From Tritrichomonas musculus (Eukaryota; Parabasalia; Tritrichomonadida; Tritrichomonadidae): DNA of 64,000 bases. Position 1 is the stretch's first letter, and the number at the start of each line of letters is the position of its first letter. Location: NCBI GenBank assembly GCA_039105265.1, contig JAPFFF010000014.1, forward strand, positions 1,922,001 through 1,986,000, read 5' to 3'. Of the stretch, positions 29,749 to 39,291 are shown piece by piece. A program made the position numbers and the translations under genes. Under the pieces are notes generated by a model. That model worked only from the letters and a program-made list of their open reading frames with translations, had not been told where the DNA came from and did no database searches.

Positions 29749-30396
29749 ATGAATCATCATCAATTATATGATACAAAGAAAGAACAGATAGCGTTTATTA
29801 AAAAACAGATTTTAAATTTATCACAGCAATTAATGAAAGAACAGCATTATTACAAGACGTATGGTTATAGTTATCATAATTATAATTTAGATATAGCTCC
29901 TTCTGAAATAATAAAGGAATCGGACATTAGTCGAAGCAAGTTGCTTGCATTGTCATTACAAACAGTACACAGCTTAGATGTTGCTCCTGAAAACAAACCT
30001 AAATCTAATGAAACACAAAAAAGCCAATCTATTGACTTGAAATTAAGATGGAAAAAATTATACCGAACAATTAAAAGAAAGCATGTTGAAGAAAATAAAA
30101 ACGCCTATTTCATCCAAACAATTTGGAAACGAGCCAATGGAAAATCAGATTCTGAATTCACACCTCCTGATTTACACATGTTTTTCCAATTGGACCTCGA
30201 AGATTATCAGCAAGCTGAACTTAAAGCCATTCATGATATATCAGACGAAATACTTCATTTATCGCTCCAATCTATTTTATATGAAGATCAAGAAGGGGAA
30301 GAGGAAGAAGAAGATGAAGGAGAACTTGAAGAAGAAACTGAAGCAAGTACTGACATCGAAGATGAAAAAGGAGTTGATTCTGCTGAAGAAGAATAA
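29749..30396 (+). CDS. Small acidic-tailed helical protein, unknown
   Basis: A 215-residue protein with no family I recognise. The N-terminal 35 residues (KKEQIAFIKKQILNLSQQL) look like a coiled coil. Two short, similar segments, ISRSKLLALSLQTVHSL and ISDEILHLSLQSILYED, recur about 85 residues apart and may be related helices. The centre is basic (LRWKKLYRTIKRKH). The last 35 residues are almost entirely Glu and Asp. The ATG is preceded by an AT-rich leader. A nuclear or chromatin-associated role would fit the charge pattern but is only a guess. A real gene is supported by its length and normal amino-acid balance. Confidence 0.55.
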   Translation: MNHHQLYDTKKEQIAFIKKQILNLSQQLMKEQHYYKTYGYSYHNYNLDIAPSEIIKESDISRSKLLALSLQTVHSLDVAPENKPKSNETQKSQSIDLKLRWKKLYRTIKRKHVEENKNAYFIQTIWKRANGKSDSEFTPPDLHMFFQLDLEDYQQAELKAIHDISDEILHLSLQSILYEDQEGEEEEEDEGELEEETEASTDIEDEKGVDSAEEE

Positions 30397-30672
30397 GAAC
30401 TCTAATGGGAAACAGAATTCGATGATTTATTTTGTTTGTATCTATTTTAATATCAATTCTTTTTTTTTTTTTTATGTTTTCTTTTTATTATTATTATTAT
30501 TCAAAAAAATTCAATTTGTTTTCATTATAGCTTATGATCAATCACTGTTTGTATTCTTAATGCTAAGTCAAATAAACTAAAAATAATTATCTTTCTTATT
30601 TGTCTTTTTTATTTCCATATCAAATTCAATATAGAAAAATTGAAATAAGAACGTTTAAAAATAAAATTTTAA

Positions 30673-31815
30673 ATGAATGAAGTAAGTCATCCTTTGGACA
30701 ACATTATTCAACAAATTTCTGATGGAACAGATTTTACGTATCTCAATGATAAATTCGAATATATAAAATCCAAACTTGATTCCTTTGCTGAACAACAATT
30801 TTCGTGCTCACTTTTTGTATCTGGCCTTCCAGGATCAGGAAAGACATACACAATTCGTCGTGCACTTAGTGAAGCCAAAATACAAAATTTATGGACAGCT
30901 ACTATTGATTGTAGACTTTTTGATAATGACAGAGCAGCAATGAAAGAATTTTTACGTCAAACTGGAAACCCTCATAATCGCCCAGTTTTAGAAGCCCTCA
31001 AATTACTTGGTGCAGGCATACTTATTTTTGATCATTTTGATTCAATGAAAGTTATTAAGAGACAGTTTTTTTTATATACACTTTTTGACTCAATTCATAC
31101 AAACTCAGTTGCTCTTTGCGTTATTGTTGTTACATCATCTCATGAACCATTGAATAATCTTGAAAAAAGAGTTAAATCGCGATTTACACCTATTAGCGTT
31201 GATTTTCCATCTCCATCAGAATTTGATATGGACAATTTTATTTCATTACTTTCAACTACTTCAGCACCAAAGAAATGGAATGACTGTGTAAGATCTTTAT
31301 TTACAAAATATTCTAAATCAAAAATGATTCATCCATTTGATCGTCTTTATGCTCTTTCACCTTCATTACATACGGCGATGATTTTTGCTAGGAAACTTTC
31401 GTTCTTTGTACAAAATAATCAATTAACAATTAAAGATGTAGAAAGTACTGTCAACGAAATCATTAATACTATAAATCCGAGCAGATTTATTGATGGATTG
31501 AGCCACATTGATCTTGTTGTTATATTTGTTTCTATGTATATGAGGATAGTTAAATTAGAAAACGATTTTTCATTTGATACTCTTTTTGAAGAAGTTCAAA
31601 TACAATTCCGTCCTTTTAATTTATCAAAAATACTTACGCTTGAAAGAGTTAAAATTTCATGGGATAAATTGATTTCAATGAAATTGCTTGTATTAACCAC
31701 AAAAGACGGAACTCTTGCAGCTCCAACTCTGTATGAAGATGATCTTGAACCTTTTATTTCTCGTTTACCAACTGAGGCTCAAGTTTGGACAAGAGTATGG
31801 CTTAAAAAGCTATAA
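30673..31815 (+). CDS. ORC4: ORC4-like AAA+ subunit of the origin recognition complex
   Basis: A 380-residue AAA+ protein. Walker A is GLPGSGKT (residues 51-58). The Walker B strand reads ILIFDHFD (116-123), so the usual catalytic Glu is His. The segment LEKRVKSRF is diagnostic of ORC4 (human LEKRVKSRF), and the preceding YTLFDSIHTNSVALCVIVV block matches the ORC4 NLFD...PIAVIGL sensor strand. A winged-helix domain would occupy about 270-380. ORC4 forms part of the ring that marks replication origins and loads MCM. Length is shorter than human ORC4 (436). Trichomonad ORC is poorly known, so assignment to ORC4 and not a general ORC/Cdc6 paralogue rests mainly on that motif. Confidence 0.75.
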   Translation: MNEVSHPLDNIIQQISDGTDFTYLNDKFEYIKSKLDSFAEQQFSCSLFVSGLPGSGKTYTIRRALSEAKIQNLWTATIDCRLFDNDRAAMKEFLRQTGNPHNRPVLEALKLLGAGILIFDHFDSMKVIKRQFFLYTLFDSIHTNSVALCVIVVTSSHEPLNNLEKRVKSRFTPISVDFPSPSEFDMDNFISLLSTTSAPKKWNDCVRSLFTKYSKSKMIHPFDRLYALSPSLHTAMIFARKLSFFVQNNQLTIKDVESTVNEIINTINPSRFIDGLSHIDLVVIFVSMYMRIVKLENDFSFDTLFEEVQIQFRPFNLSKILTLERVKISWDKLISMKLLVLTTKDGTLAAPTLYEDDLEPFISRLPTEAQVWTRVWLKKL

Positions 31816-31953
31816 TAACTTTATTAATAATTATAATTGCTCTTTGTTTTCAATAAATATATAAATCTTCAATAACAATTTTTTGGTTTAAAATTTTGAG
31901 AATATATTCAAAAAATTCAAAGAAATTCAAAAGATTTGATGTGACTCATTTTG

Positions 31954-31985
<32 letters not shown>
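31954..31985. repeat. Poly-A tract, 32 nt
   Basis: Uninterrupted run of A in the short spacer between the convergent ORC4-like and HEAT-like genes. Confidence 0.9.
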
Positions 31986-31986
<1 letters not shown>

Positions 31987-32027
31987 GAATTTGAACAAAT
32001 TTTTTTTTTAAGAATAACAATAGTATT

Positions 32028-34439
32028 TTATAAGTTTTTCAACAATTTGGAGAATCTGTTTTGCTTTGGTCTTGAATTCTGGAAAGATTTCGATATCTGT
32101 CTTTCTAAAGCTTTATCTTCTTTTAGCTTTTGTTTAAGGAGAGTTTTCATTTTACTTACAAGATCTGTTGGTAATTCATACTGAGAGATATTCTGTGAGA
32201 TTAGAAGCTCTACTATTGAAAGCAAGCCCTGAAATGACATAAAACCGAATTTTTCTTGATTTGGCATAAAATCGTTCGTAAGCATGCTCATTATTTCGGC
32301 AGAATACCTCATCTGTGGTGGTAAAGGTAATTTCTTGACAATATTAAGAATGAATTCGTTGTCTAATTGAACATCACTATTATTTTCGAGTTCATTCAAA
32401 ATTAATTCAAAAATAAAATGAATGATCGTTCCTTCTAAAGGAAGTTCCTCATTTTCTTGTGACGATTCAAGTAGTTGTTTCAAAACAGTTAATGTCTTTG
32501 GATAATCTAAGCTCGAATATTGTTTGTTTACTGTTCTTAAAATTTCAATACATGCGCAAATTTCGAGATCATCATCAAGAATTAATTTGTCGAGGGTTTC
32601 AAGAATAGATGAACAGAGTTGTCCTGTTTTATCTTTACTAACGATTTCAGTAGTAATTCCTGTTGCAATTGGCTCGAGAATTGATGGTAATAAAACATAA
32701 CTTACATTTGGCACAAAATCAATTAATTTATCGCATATTTCAGCTGATTTTTGAGGGAATTTGCGAACATACATAGTTATAAATAAGAATATCATCGTTT
32801 TTGGATCTTGGACAGTATAAACAGGTAAGCCACCAAAATATTTAATATTTCCGTTTAGAATATCTGTGACAAAATCAATCGAATCGATAGAATATAATTT
32901 CATCAGTTTCTTCATTGTATGTAGAATTGAGTTTAATTTAACAGAGTCTGTTTCTTCTCTTCCTAATTTTTCGAACTTTTTGAATATCAATTTGGCCGAT
33001 TCTTCGTCTAGTTGTTTTGATAAAGCAATAACTAGTGCGCAAATGTAAATGGTTTCACCATCTTCTATTGAGTCAATTGTAAACTTAATTATTTTTGAAA
33101 GAAGTTCGGTATTCACTTTTTCTTTCTTATTTCCAATAATGATTGATGAAAGAGATTCTGCACGTTCAAGCCTCTTCTTCCTTGTTCCTGATTCTTCGTC
33201 TGTTAATGAATCAACAAGTATTGGTAGTTTTTCTTCGATTTGAGCTGCTTTGTATTGTGGCGAGTTTTGCGAAATTGATAAGAAAAAGTTCGAAATTTCT
33301 GTAAAATATTGTTTGTGAGAAGAAAGATTAATTGCTGCATCAAACGCAGCATTGAGAGCTTCTCCAATATAATCAAATGACAATGATGCGATTTCTGAAA
33401 GTACTTCGATACCATGCGCTACTAAATTTGGATCTTCTGATTTTAATAGAGGTATTGAAAAGTCATATATTTTCTGTACAATGGCAAGTTGTGGCGTTTC
33501 TTCATTATCTAAGAATCTTGAGAGCAAACCAAAGAAAAGTGGTCGTTGCTCTTCAGTATATTTTGAAAACTGAGATATTATCAATGTGGCAGCTTGCTTT
33601 GTATAACAAATTTGTGAACTTATCATCTGTTTAACAGCTTTATTTGCAAATTTTTGTATTCTTTTATCTTTGTCAACGAGAAGAGGTAGGGATAAAGCAA
33701 ATATTTTATTGATAGGAAATGAAGTTGGATTTTGTCCAAATATAGAAGCTGATTTTTTGATAAGAAATAAAGATGCGATTTTTTCTTCCTGGCTTGAATT
33801 TGTATTCAAACATTGCAATATCCATTGACTAATCTTTGCTGATGAATCCGGCAAAATTTCAATTGTTGACGATGCAAAATAAGAAAATATAAATATTGCA
33901 GATTTGAATTTGTTGGTATTAATGAATGATTCAACAATATCCAAATAACTTTCCAATACTTCATCAGGTAAAGAAGAACATTGAGTTAAGTTCAATATTT
34001 TCATTATACAACTTGGGAGTTCATGATCTTGAGCAATTTGAATGAAAGATAAATCAATTAATAATTTAAAAACCTTGATGTTATTTTCAAATGGCAAAAT
34101 AGAAATCAAATATATTGCAGGCGCTATTGATGACAATCTTTTATCGAAATCTAAAGAATTATCTGATGCAATATTAATTGATTCTTCAATTTCGGGTGTA
34201 TTAAAATTTTGAAAATCTTTAACAGCAAGCGAATATTGTTTAAGTAAAGGTAAAAAAATTGGTAAATGCATTGGATCGTTATTTGAAATGTTAAAAATGG
34301 AAGACCAAGCGTTTTTAATATCAAGTGTATTTTGTGAATTTTTCGTTTCTGATGAAGATTCTGCTTCTGTTTCTATGTCTGCGTCAGATTGCTCTTTACA
34401 AAAAGAAAAGAGGGTTTGAAAAAATAGCGTCGAATCCAT
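32028..34439 (-). CDS. HEAT-repeat-like protein of unknown function
   Basis: An 803-residue alpha-solenoid protein read from the ATG at 34437-34439. The open frame extends 51 bases upstream to a TTG, but the ATG is preceded at close range by TCATTA (minus strand), a match to the trichomonad initiator, which places transcription start about a dozen bases before it and decides the start. The body is a series of helix pairs with HEAT-like features (DKDKRIQKFANKAVKQM, a SEDPNLVAHGIEVLSEIA segment). An acidic Ser/Glu stretch lies near residues 18-35 and a basic C-terminus ends the protein. It has some resemblance to importin-beta or condensin-type solenoids, but I cannot name a family. Confidence 0.6.
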   Translation of the reverse strand: MDSTLFFQTLFSFCKEQSDADIETEAESSSETKNSQNTLDIKNAWSSIFNISNNDPMHLPIFLPLLKQYSLAVKDFQNFNTPEIEESINIASDNSLDFDKRLSSIAPAIYLISILPFENNIKVFKLLIDLSFIQIAQDHELPSCIMKILNLTQCSSLPDEVLESYLDIVESFINTNKFKSAIFIFSYFASSTIEILPDSSAKISQWILQCLNTNSSQEEKIASLFLIKKSASIFGQNPTSFPINKIFALSLPLLVDKDKRIQKFANKAVKQMISSQICYTKQAATLIISQFSKYTEEQRPLFFGLLSRFLDNEETPQLAIVQKIYDFSIPLLKSEDPNLVAHGIEVLSEIASLSFDYIGEALNAAFDAAINLSSHKQYFTEISNFFLSISQNSPQYKAAQIEEKLPILVDSLTDEESGTRKKRLERAESLSSIIIGNKKEKVNTELLSKIIKFTIDSIEDGETIYICALVIALSKQLDEESAKLIFKKFEKLGREETDSVKLNSILHTMKKLMKLYSIDSIDFVTDILNGNIKYFGGLPVYTVQDPKTMIFLFITMYVRKFPQKSAEICDKLIDFVPNVSYVLLPSILEPIATGITTEIVSKDKTGQLCSSILETLDKLILDDDLEICACIEILRTVNKQYSSLDYPKTLTVLKQLLESSQENEELPLEGTIIHFIFELILNELENNSDVQLDNEFILNIVKKLPLPPQMRYSAEIMSMLTNDFMPNQEKFGFMSFQGLLSIVELLISQNISQYELPTDLVSKMKTLLKQKLKEDKALERQISKSFQNSRPKQNRFSKLLKNL

Positions 34440-34444
34440 CACTC

Positions 34445-34450
34445 TAATGA
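34445..34450 (-). promoter_or_regulatory. Inr-like TCATTA element
   Basis: On the minus strand TCATTA lies just upstream of the ATG at 34439, fitting the trichomonad Inr consensus TCAYTW and the very short 5' UTRs known in these organisms. It supports the ATG over the upstream TTG. Confidence 0.6.
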
Positions 34451-34877
34451 CCAAGGATTTGTTCGACCATAATAAGTCACAAAAATTCAATTCGAAATTT
34501 TATTTTGATTCAAAAAATGAGCAGTATTTTATTTTTATTATATCCTCAATTTCCTCTATTTTTTTCTTTATTAAAACATATAAATATTATAAATTATAAA
34601 ATAAAATAAAAAATCAATGAATGAACAAAATCTATATCATTATTTGCGAAGATATAGTTAAATAATTTTTATTCAAATATATCAAGACATATCTATAAAA
34701 ATAAGATGATTTCGATTGATTACTTTTACTTTATAAATGAATACATTCATTATTTAATAATTAATTCCATAATAATTCTATTTTTATGCATATTGGTAAA
34801 GATATAATAATTTATTATCAATATCTACATATTGAAAGAAAAAATAGGAGAAAAATGGTGAATAATATTTTGAGATT

Positions 34878-35005
34878 ATTCATGTAAATAAAAAAATTGA
34901 TGCATCTTTTTATATTTTTACATAATTTTTACCGAGACTTACATCAAAAGGAAGGATCGGTAAAAATTTTGTAACATAAAAAGATGCATTTTTTTTAACA
35001 TGAAT
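34878..35005. repeat. Imperfect 128-bp palindrome (MITE-like hairpin)
   Basis: Left arm 34878-34935 and right arm 34957-35005 are inverted copies with small indels. Perfect blocks include TGCATCTTTTTAT (34901-34913) against 34976-34988, AATTTTTACCGA (34924-34935) against 34957-34968, and ATTCATG (34878) against CATGAAT (34999-35005). The loop is about 21 bases. The form is that of a small nonautonomous DNA transposon or a folded RNA; no target-site duplication is certain. Confidence 0.7.
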
Positions 35006-35509
35006 GGTCTAGGTAAAAATTATGTTCTTCTTATTTTTTCTATTAGTTATCTCAAAAAGTTGAGACACAATCTCTCTTGTTACATCTATATTTCCAGTTT
35101 TTGAGATAGTGAATTGAAAAAGTCGATTGTATAATAATTTTGGATTTTTTCTTTCTGATATTAAGTTATAATCACGTCATAGAATATAAGATCTTGGCAA
35201 TGAAAATATCATAATAACAATTAGAACAATTATTTTATAAATAAAAGAAAAAGATTAAGAATAGGCGAATTTACAAATCTATCCCAAAAATTCCGTAATC
35301 ATTCTATTTTTCTTCTTTTAATAATCCAAAACTTGTAAACTTGTTTAGGTGAAGTATTAATTATTAACTGAAAGGTATATCCGTTAGTATTTTAGACAAG
35401 ATTTAGACAAATAATTATCAAAAATTCGACCGTACGTTTAAAATTCAATTTTTGAGAAAATGATCCTAACAAAGCTGTTTTAACCGTCTTCTTTTCATCT
35501 GTTGAAGGA

Positions 35510-36559
35510 ATGTTTGCTTCATTTACGGAAAATGAAGTCGAAAGTATAAGGTCTATTGTACTTCTTGGCCAACAACAAGATGAAATGCTCCTATCTAACT
35601 GCTCCAGTCGACCAATTACTCAAACGAAATCATTTATTCGTCGTTTCAAGCGCCAACTTCTCGATCCTCAGGTATCAATCAAAGATATAACTAATTTTGC
35701 AAATGAACAATACGTAGCCATTATTGCAGGCGTTCGTGTAAAAAAAACTTCGCGGTCAAATCATTTATCAAGCACAACTTCGGTTATGAATTTTTCTTCT
35801 CCTTTTTTACAACAGACAGGTTCGCTCCCGTTTAAATTTCGTTCGAAATATGGGCATCCAGATACCCCTCCTAGCAATCCACCTTTTTCGCCACCATTAC
35901 CAACTCGTTCACGTTCAGTTTCTGAAGGACTTACAACTCGAGCTGATCAAAATTATATGTATAAGCAAACGCTTCGATTTAACGTAATTCCACCTTTGCA
36001 AAAAATATTTCCAAGAGCTTGTAAAAATGTTTCTGAGTTACCTCCAGGAACTCTCGCCGCGCTTTTAAGCAACAACGGAGGTCCAGCCATTATTTGTAGA
36101 GTACTTGGATCTAGAGCGATTCATGGAATTCCGCATCTCCTTGTTTCTTTCTTCCAGCTTGATTTGCAGCCGGCTTACGTTATGCCACAGCATCTTGTTA
36201 TACTCCCTCCATATCCAAAACATAGTAAATTAGTTTTACCAGACCCTTTATCAGTTGACACGCTTCTTGAAAGAATGATGCAAACTTCACAAGTTATAAT
36301 TATGGAAAATGAAATCCAACCGCAAACTAACGACCCAGCTATTCTTAAGCAGCATCGCGATCTAATGTTTAGAACATTAACATGCGCTGCTCAACTTATT
36401 TTTCTCAATATTGCAGCAAATTACAAAGTTCCAAAAGATAGATTGAAATTAATTCTTGATTCAGTCGAACTTATGAGCCCAGCTAAGTATAATTCAAGTA
36501 AAATTATTAATAATCGGTGCAAAGAATTAATCAGGCAAATTATCTCTGACCTTGATTAA
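35510..36559 (+). CDS. Unknown protein with Pro/Ser-rich linker
   Basis: A 349-residue protein that I do not recognise. Residues 1-75 are helical with a basic segment (SFIRRFKRQLLDPQ). Residues about 80-150 are a Pro/Ser/Arg-rich linker (PDTPPSNPPFSPPLPTRSRS) with several SP and TP sites that could be phosphorylated. Residues about 155-235 look like a small folded beta-rich domain (LPPGTLAALLSNNGGPAIICRV), and 240-349 is helical. No membrane segment or catalytic motif is evident. Normal codon use and a single long frame support a real gene. The ATG is 14 bases after TTTTCATCTG, a sequence similar to that before RUVBL2. Confidence 0.6.
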   Translation: MFASFTENEVESIRSIVLLGQQQDEMLLSNCSSRPITQTKSFIRRFKRQLLDPQVSIKDITNFANEQYVAIIAGVRVKKTSRSNHLSSTTSVMNFSSPFLQQTGSLPFKFRSKYGHPDTPPSNPPFSPPLPTRSRSVSEGLTTRADQNYMYKQTLRFNVIPPLQKIFPRACKNVSELPPGTLAALLSNNGGPAIICRVLGSRAIHGIPHLLVSFFQLDLQPAYVMPQHLVILPPYPKHSKLVLPDPLSVDTLLERMMQTSQVIIMENEIQPQTNDPAILKQHRDLMFRTLTCAAQLIFLNIAANYKVPKDRLKLILDSVELMSPAKYNSSKIINNRCKELIRQIISDLD

Positions 36560-36696
36560 TTATTGATTTTAATGTAAGTAAATTTTTATTTTTTATACTA
36601 TATTATGAATATTTTTTTTATTTAAATCTATAATAAAACACAAGGATTCACGAAAACAAAAAGAAAAGTTCAAATGATGAATCTAACTAAATGACA

Positions 36697-37239
36697 TTAC
36701 ATATCTTCTTCATCATCAGCTAAAACTGAAGTATTGAGAAGAAGATAATGGTTTTTTTTATCTGATGAAAATTCTACCATATGAAGTGATAAGTGATTAA
36801 ATAAAGAAATTTTAAGAATTGCTTGGTGAATATCTTTTTTTCGTTTTATATCAGCGTCATTGTGAATTTTTGTTCTAAAAGAAACGACTTGAACAAGTTC
36901 TGGTGGTTCAATTGAAGCTAATTTTTTTTCAAGAAGCTTCATTACAGAATCTATAATTGATTCGGATGGATGACTGTAAATCCAATTTTGGCTATCTTTT
37001 TCTTCAGTCCATTCAACTTCTAATTCACCATCTTCATTTTCTTTAGCAATTGTTTGGGCTTTATTTCCATTAATTACGGAATCAATAATGTAATTTCCTT
37101 TATAAAATTGAACATCTTGAATTTTAACTTTACCTTGAGAAGACGAAAACCCAAGAGATTTTGGAATTGATTTTTGTGCAAATGATTTGATTGCAGGACC
37201 GAAACGAGATAAAATTCCGAAAAATAAGAAAAACCACAT
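36697..37239 (-). CDS. Small membrane-anchored protein, unknown
   Basis: A 180-residue protein opening with a short hydrophobic segment (MWFFLFFGILSRFG) that could be a signal anchor. The rest mixes strands and helices: QGKVKIQDVQFYKGNYIIDSV, an acidic patch EDGELEVEW, and an amphipathic C-terminal half ending in acidic DDEEDM. No family is recognised. It is divergently placed from the LC8 gene with only 65 bases between the two start codons, so both probably share a bidirectional promoter. Confidence 0.5.
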   Translation of the reverse strand: MWFFLFFGILSRFGPAIKSFAQKSIPKSLGFSSSQGKVKIQDVQFYKGNYIIDSVINGNKAQTIAKENEDGELEVEWTEEKDSQNWIYSHPSESIIDSVMKLLEKKLASIEPPELVQVVSFRTKIHNDADIKRKKDIHQAILKISLFNHLSLHMVEFSSDKKNHYLLLNTSVLADDEEDM

Positions 37240-37304
37240 CCAAAATTTAAATTCAATTCAATTCTATAAAAATTTTGAAATCCTCTCAAAAATTTAAAAT
37301 TTAT

Positions 37305-37607
37305 ATGTCAAAAGAAGAGAGCAAGCCAGTTGAAATTCCAGAAAGTTATGGTAATGACATGGGGAATGATTTAAGAAATGATGTCAAAATTCTTTTCAAA
37401 AATGCACTTAAAACTTGTAGAACAGAGAATGAAATTGCAAAATACTTACAAAACTCGTTAACCAAAAAGAACAATGGCCTCTGGCATTGCATTGTAGGTA
37501 AAGATTTTGGATCTGCGGTTGTTTACGAACAAAAGTATCATTTTAGTGGACAGATTGGTCAATTCTATGTAGAATTGTGGAAATGCGATAAAGCAACAAA
37601 ATCTTAG
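37305..37607 (+). CDS. Dynein light chain LC8 (DYNLL-type)
   Basis: A 100-residue protein from the ATG at 37305. The frame is open 30 bases further upstream but only a TTG is available there. The LC8 core is clear: KNALKTCRTENEIAKYLQNS, then the family hallmark WHCIVGKDFGS (LC8 WHCIVGRNFGS) and the beta strand FYVELWKC. LC8 is a homodimeric hub that binds short linear motifs in dynein intermediate chain and many other partners. The family usually has about 89 residues; here a short N-terminal extension with KPVEIPESYG precedes the fold. The expected T/ETKH loop is altered to YEQKYHFSGQIG, slightly longer than usual. Confidence 0.88.
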   Translation: MSKEESKPVEIPESYGNDMGNDLRNDVKILFKNALKTCRTENEIAKYLQNSLTKKNNGLWHCIVGKDFGSAVVYEQKYHFSGQIGQFYVELWKCDKATKS

Positions 37608-37860
37608 TTTTTGAATGTTAAAATATTGTTTTTAAATAAAATTGTAATTTTTTTTTTATTTAATTCAATTGATTGAATTTCTTTTTTCACATTTCTCGTA
37701 ATTACTAGTGTTCGATATCATTCATATACCTGTTTCTTTTCTTTATTATACGTGCGTCATAAATATTTACTGTTTACTTTTTTTATTAACACATAAGAGT
37801 TACGATTGATTAAACGATTATATTATATTGAAAATGATTACCTGATTAAACTTTTTAAAA

Positions 37861-37866
37861 TCATTT
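37861..37866 (+). promoter_or_regulatory. Inr-like TCATTT element
   Basis: TCATTT fits TCAYTW and lies about 24 bases before the TTG at 37885, at the spacing seen for other initiators here. It suggests transcription begins close to the signal-peptide-coding region even though an ATG is missing. Confidence 0.4.
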
Positions 37867-37884
37867 CAAATTTACATTTTTACA

Positions 37885-38829
37885 TTGATTTTCCTTTTAT
37901 TTTGTATTTCAGCTTTTCAAATCTATTCTTTCGGTTACTATGCTATTCCGATAACTGAAAACACTATAAGCATAAACCTTGATAAACCTTCATCAATAAT
38001 AGTTCAATATCAATTACAGACAATTCCTTTTCTAGAAGCAACTATTAAATCGCTTGATGACGATACTTACAGTAAAATTGTTCTTGATCCAACCCAAAAC
38101 GCAATTATTTATGGTAAAAATACAAAAATTTATCGGAGAGATAATTTATTATCAACATTTATTGATGTTTGGGTCCTTCCTGATGAAATATGTCCAAATA
38201 TAGTTTTTCAACTTCCAAATTCTACAGAATACTCTATTCATTTGCATTCCAATAACATCTCTAATTCTATTTGCATTTTTCTTCCTAAATATACTCAAAA
38301 TTTAAACCAAACCATATTTTATGGCGTAAGTTCTAATATATCAGATCAAATAGTATTATATTCAAATTTAAAAAGCTATGATTTAAGTCCTTTTAAAGTA
38401 TGCCAAGACATATTTTGCTCTGTTTCAATTTTTTTTCCATCTTTCCTTCAGCTAAGGCATTCTTCATTGAACTCAACATCATTGCACATCTCACTCCTAG
38501 GCCCTCAAAAAATTCAAATACCATTAATTCCAAACCCAATTCCATTTTACAATTACTCTGGTCAATATGCATTTGGTGATGAATTTGATGTTGCTATGTT
38601 TCATGAAATAAGCCATCCGTCAAAGAAAAAACGTTTCATTTTAGTAATTGCATTAATTTTTGAATCTATTTTTATGTTTCTCTTTATTTTGCTGAAAGTT
38701 GTCATCAAATATATGATTTACAAAGTAAATAAATTAAATAATAAGCAAGAAACGCGAGATAGACGTCCTCTTACTGTGGTTTTGAATCAATATTGTCCAA
38801 ACACGTCAGCTATGTTAGTATCTGTTTAA
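37885..38829 (+). CDS. Type I membrane protein without a visible ATG start
   Basis: About 314 residues. The frame opens after a stop near 37843 and has no in-frame ATG before the middle of the protein. Yet the first residues after a TTG at 37885 form a good signal peptide (IFLLFCISAFQIYSF), and an Inr-like TCATTT lies about 24 bases upstream (37861). The ectodomain (about 18-250) carries many N-glycosylation sequons and cysteines, with GPI-X-like features (a possible PIG-X/PBN1 relationship, weak). One membrane segment spans about 255-277 (FILVIALIFESIFMFLFILL). A basic cytoplasmic tail follows. Start could be the TTG, a lost ATG, a sequencing slip or a short 5' exon I cannot define. Confidence 0.5.
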   Translation: MIFLLFCISAFQIYSFGYYAIPITENTISINLDKPSSIIVQYQLQTIPFLEATIKSLDDDTYSKIVLDPTQNAIIYGKNTKIYRRDNLLSTFIDVWVLPDEICPNIVFQLPNSTEYSIHLHSNNISNSICIFLPKYTQNLNQTIFYGVSSNISDQIVLYSNLKSYDLSPFKVCQDIFCSVSIFFPSFLQLRHSSLNSTSLHISLLGPQKIQIPLIPNPIPFYNYSGQYAFGDEFDVAMFHEISHPSKKKRFILVIALIFESIFMFLFILLKVVIKYMIYKVNKLNNKQETRDRRPLTVVLNQYCPNTSAMLVSV

Positions 38830-39291
38830 AACTTTTTGTATTTTTTTGTTTGTTTAGTATAAAAATTATTTTTATAAATTACTTTATTTTTTGTAGATTT
38901 ATTTTCCCACTTAAATTCTGACTTCTAATAGAAGTCTTCTATTGAATATAATATTTTTGAATTATAAATATTGGTGAAAATTACGATAATATCTCGTTAA
39001 ATCGTTTTAATTTTTTGTAGATTTGATTCAAATCATTTGAATTTTGCATAAGAAACTGGTTTTATCTAGCTAATAATGGAAACACATATAATAATTTAAT
39101 ACATTCATTTACAAACATTAAATAATACGTCGTCAACGTGCAAATAATAAAATGAAATTTGGCATTGTAAAAAAAAAGTAAATTAAAAAGCAAATAATTG
39201 ATTATAATAAATAAAAGAGTTTATTTAAAACTAATATTATCATTCACTTTTATAATAAATTATTTATTTAAATAATTAAAAAAAAAAAAAA
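38830..39291. other. Intergenic, convergent 3' ends
   Basis: AT-rich spacer between convergent genes. No coding sequence or clear repeat apart from short A/T runs. Confidence 0.6.

Larger units (their letters stand above)
34440..35509. other. Divergent intergenic region with a long imperfect palindrome
   Basis: Upstream region of the HEAT-like gene (minus) and the gene at 35510 (plus). It contains a 128-bp imperfect palindrome (34878-35005, listed separately). Otherwise AT-rich without coding signal. A TTTTAACCGTC and a TTTTCATCTG precede the plus-strand start and may be promoter elements. Confidence 0.55.

Noticed and set aside
37786-37800. Candidate intron 3' end (TTAACACATAAG) upstream of the ATG-less gene
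   Set aside because: It departs from the strict trichomonad ACTAACACACAG motif and no exon with an ATG and 5' splice site is found before it.
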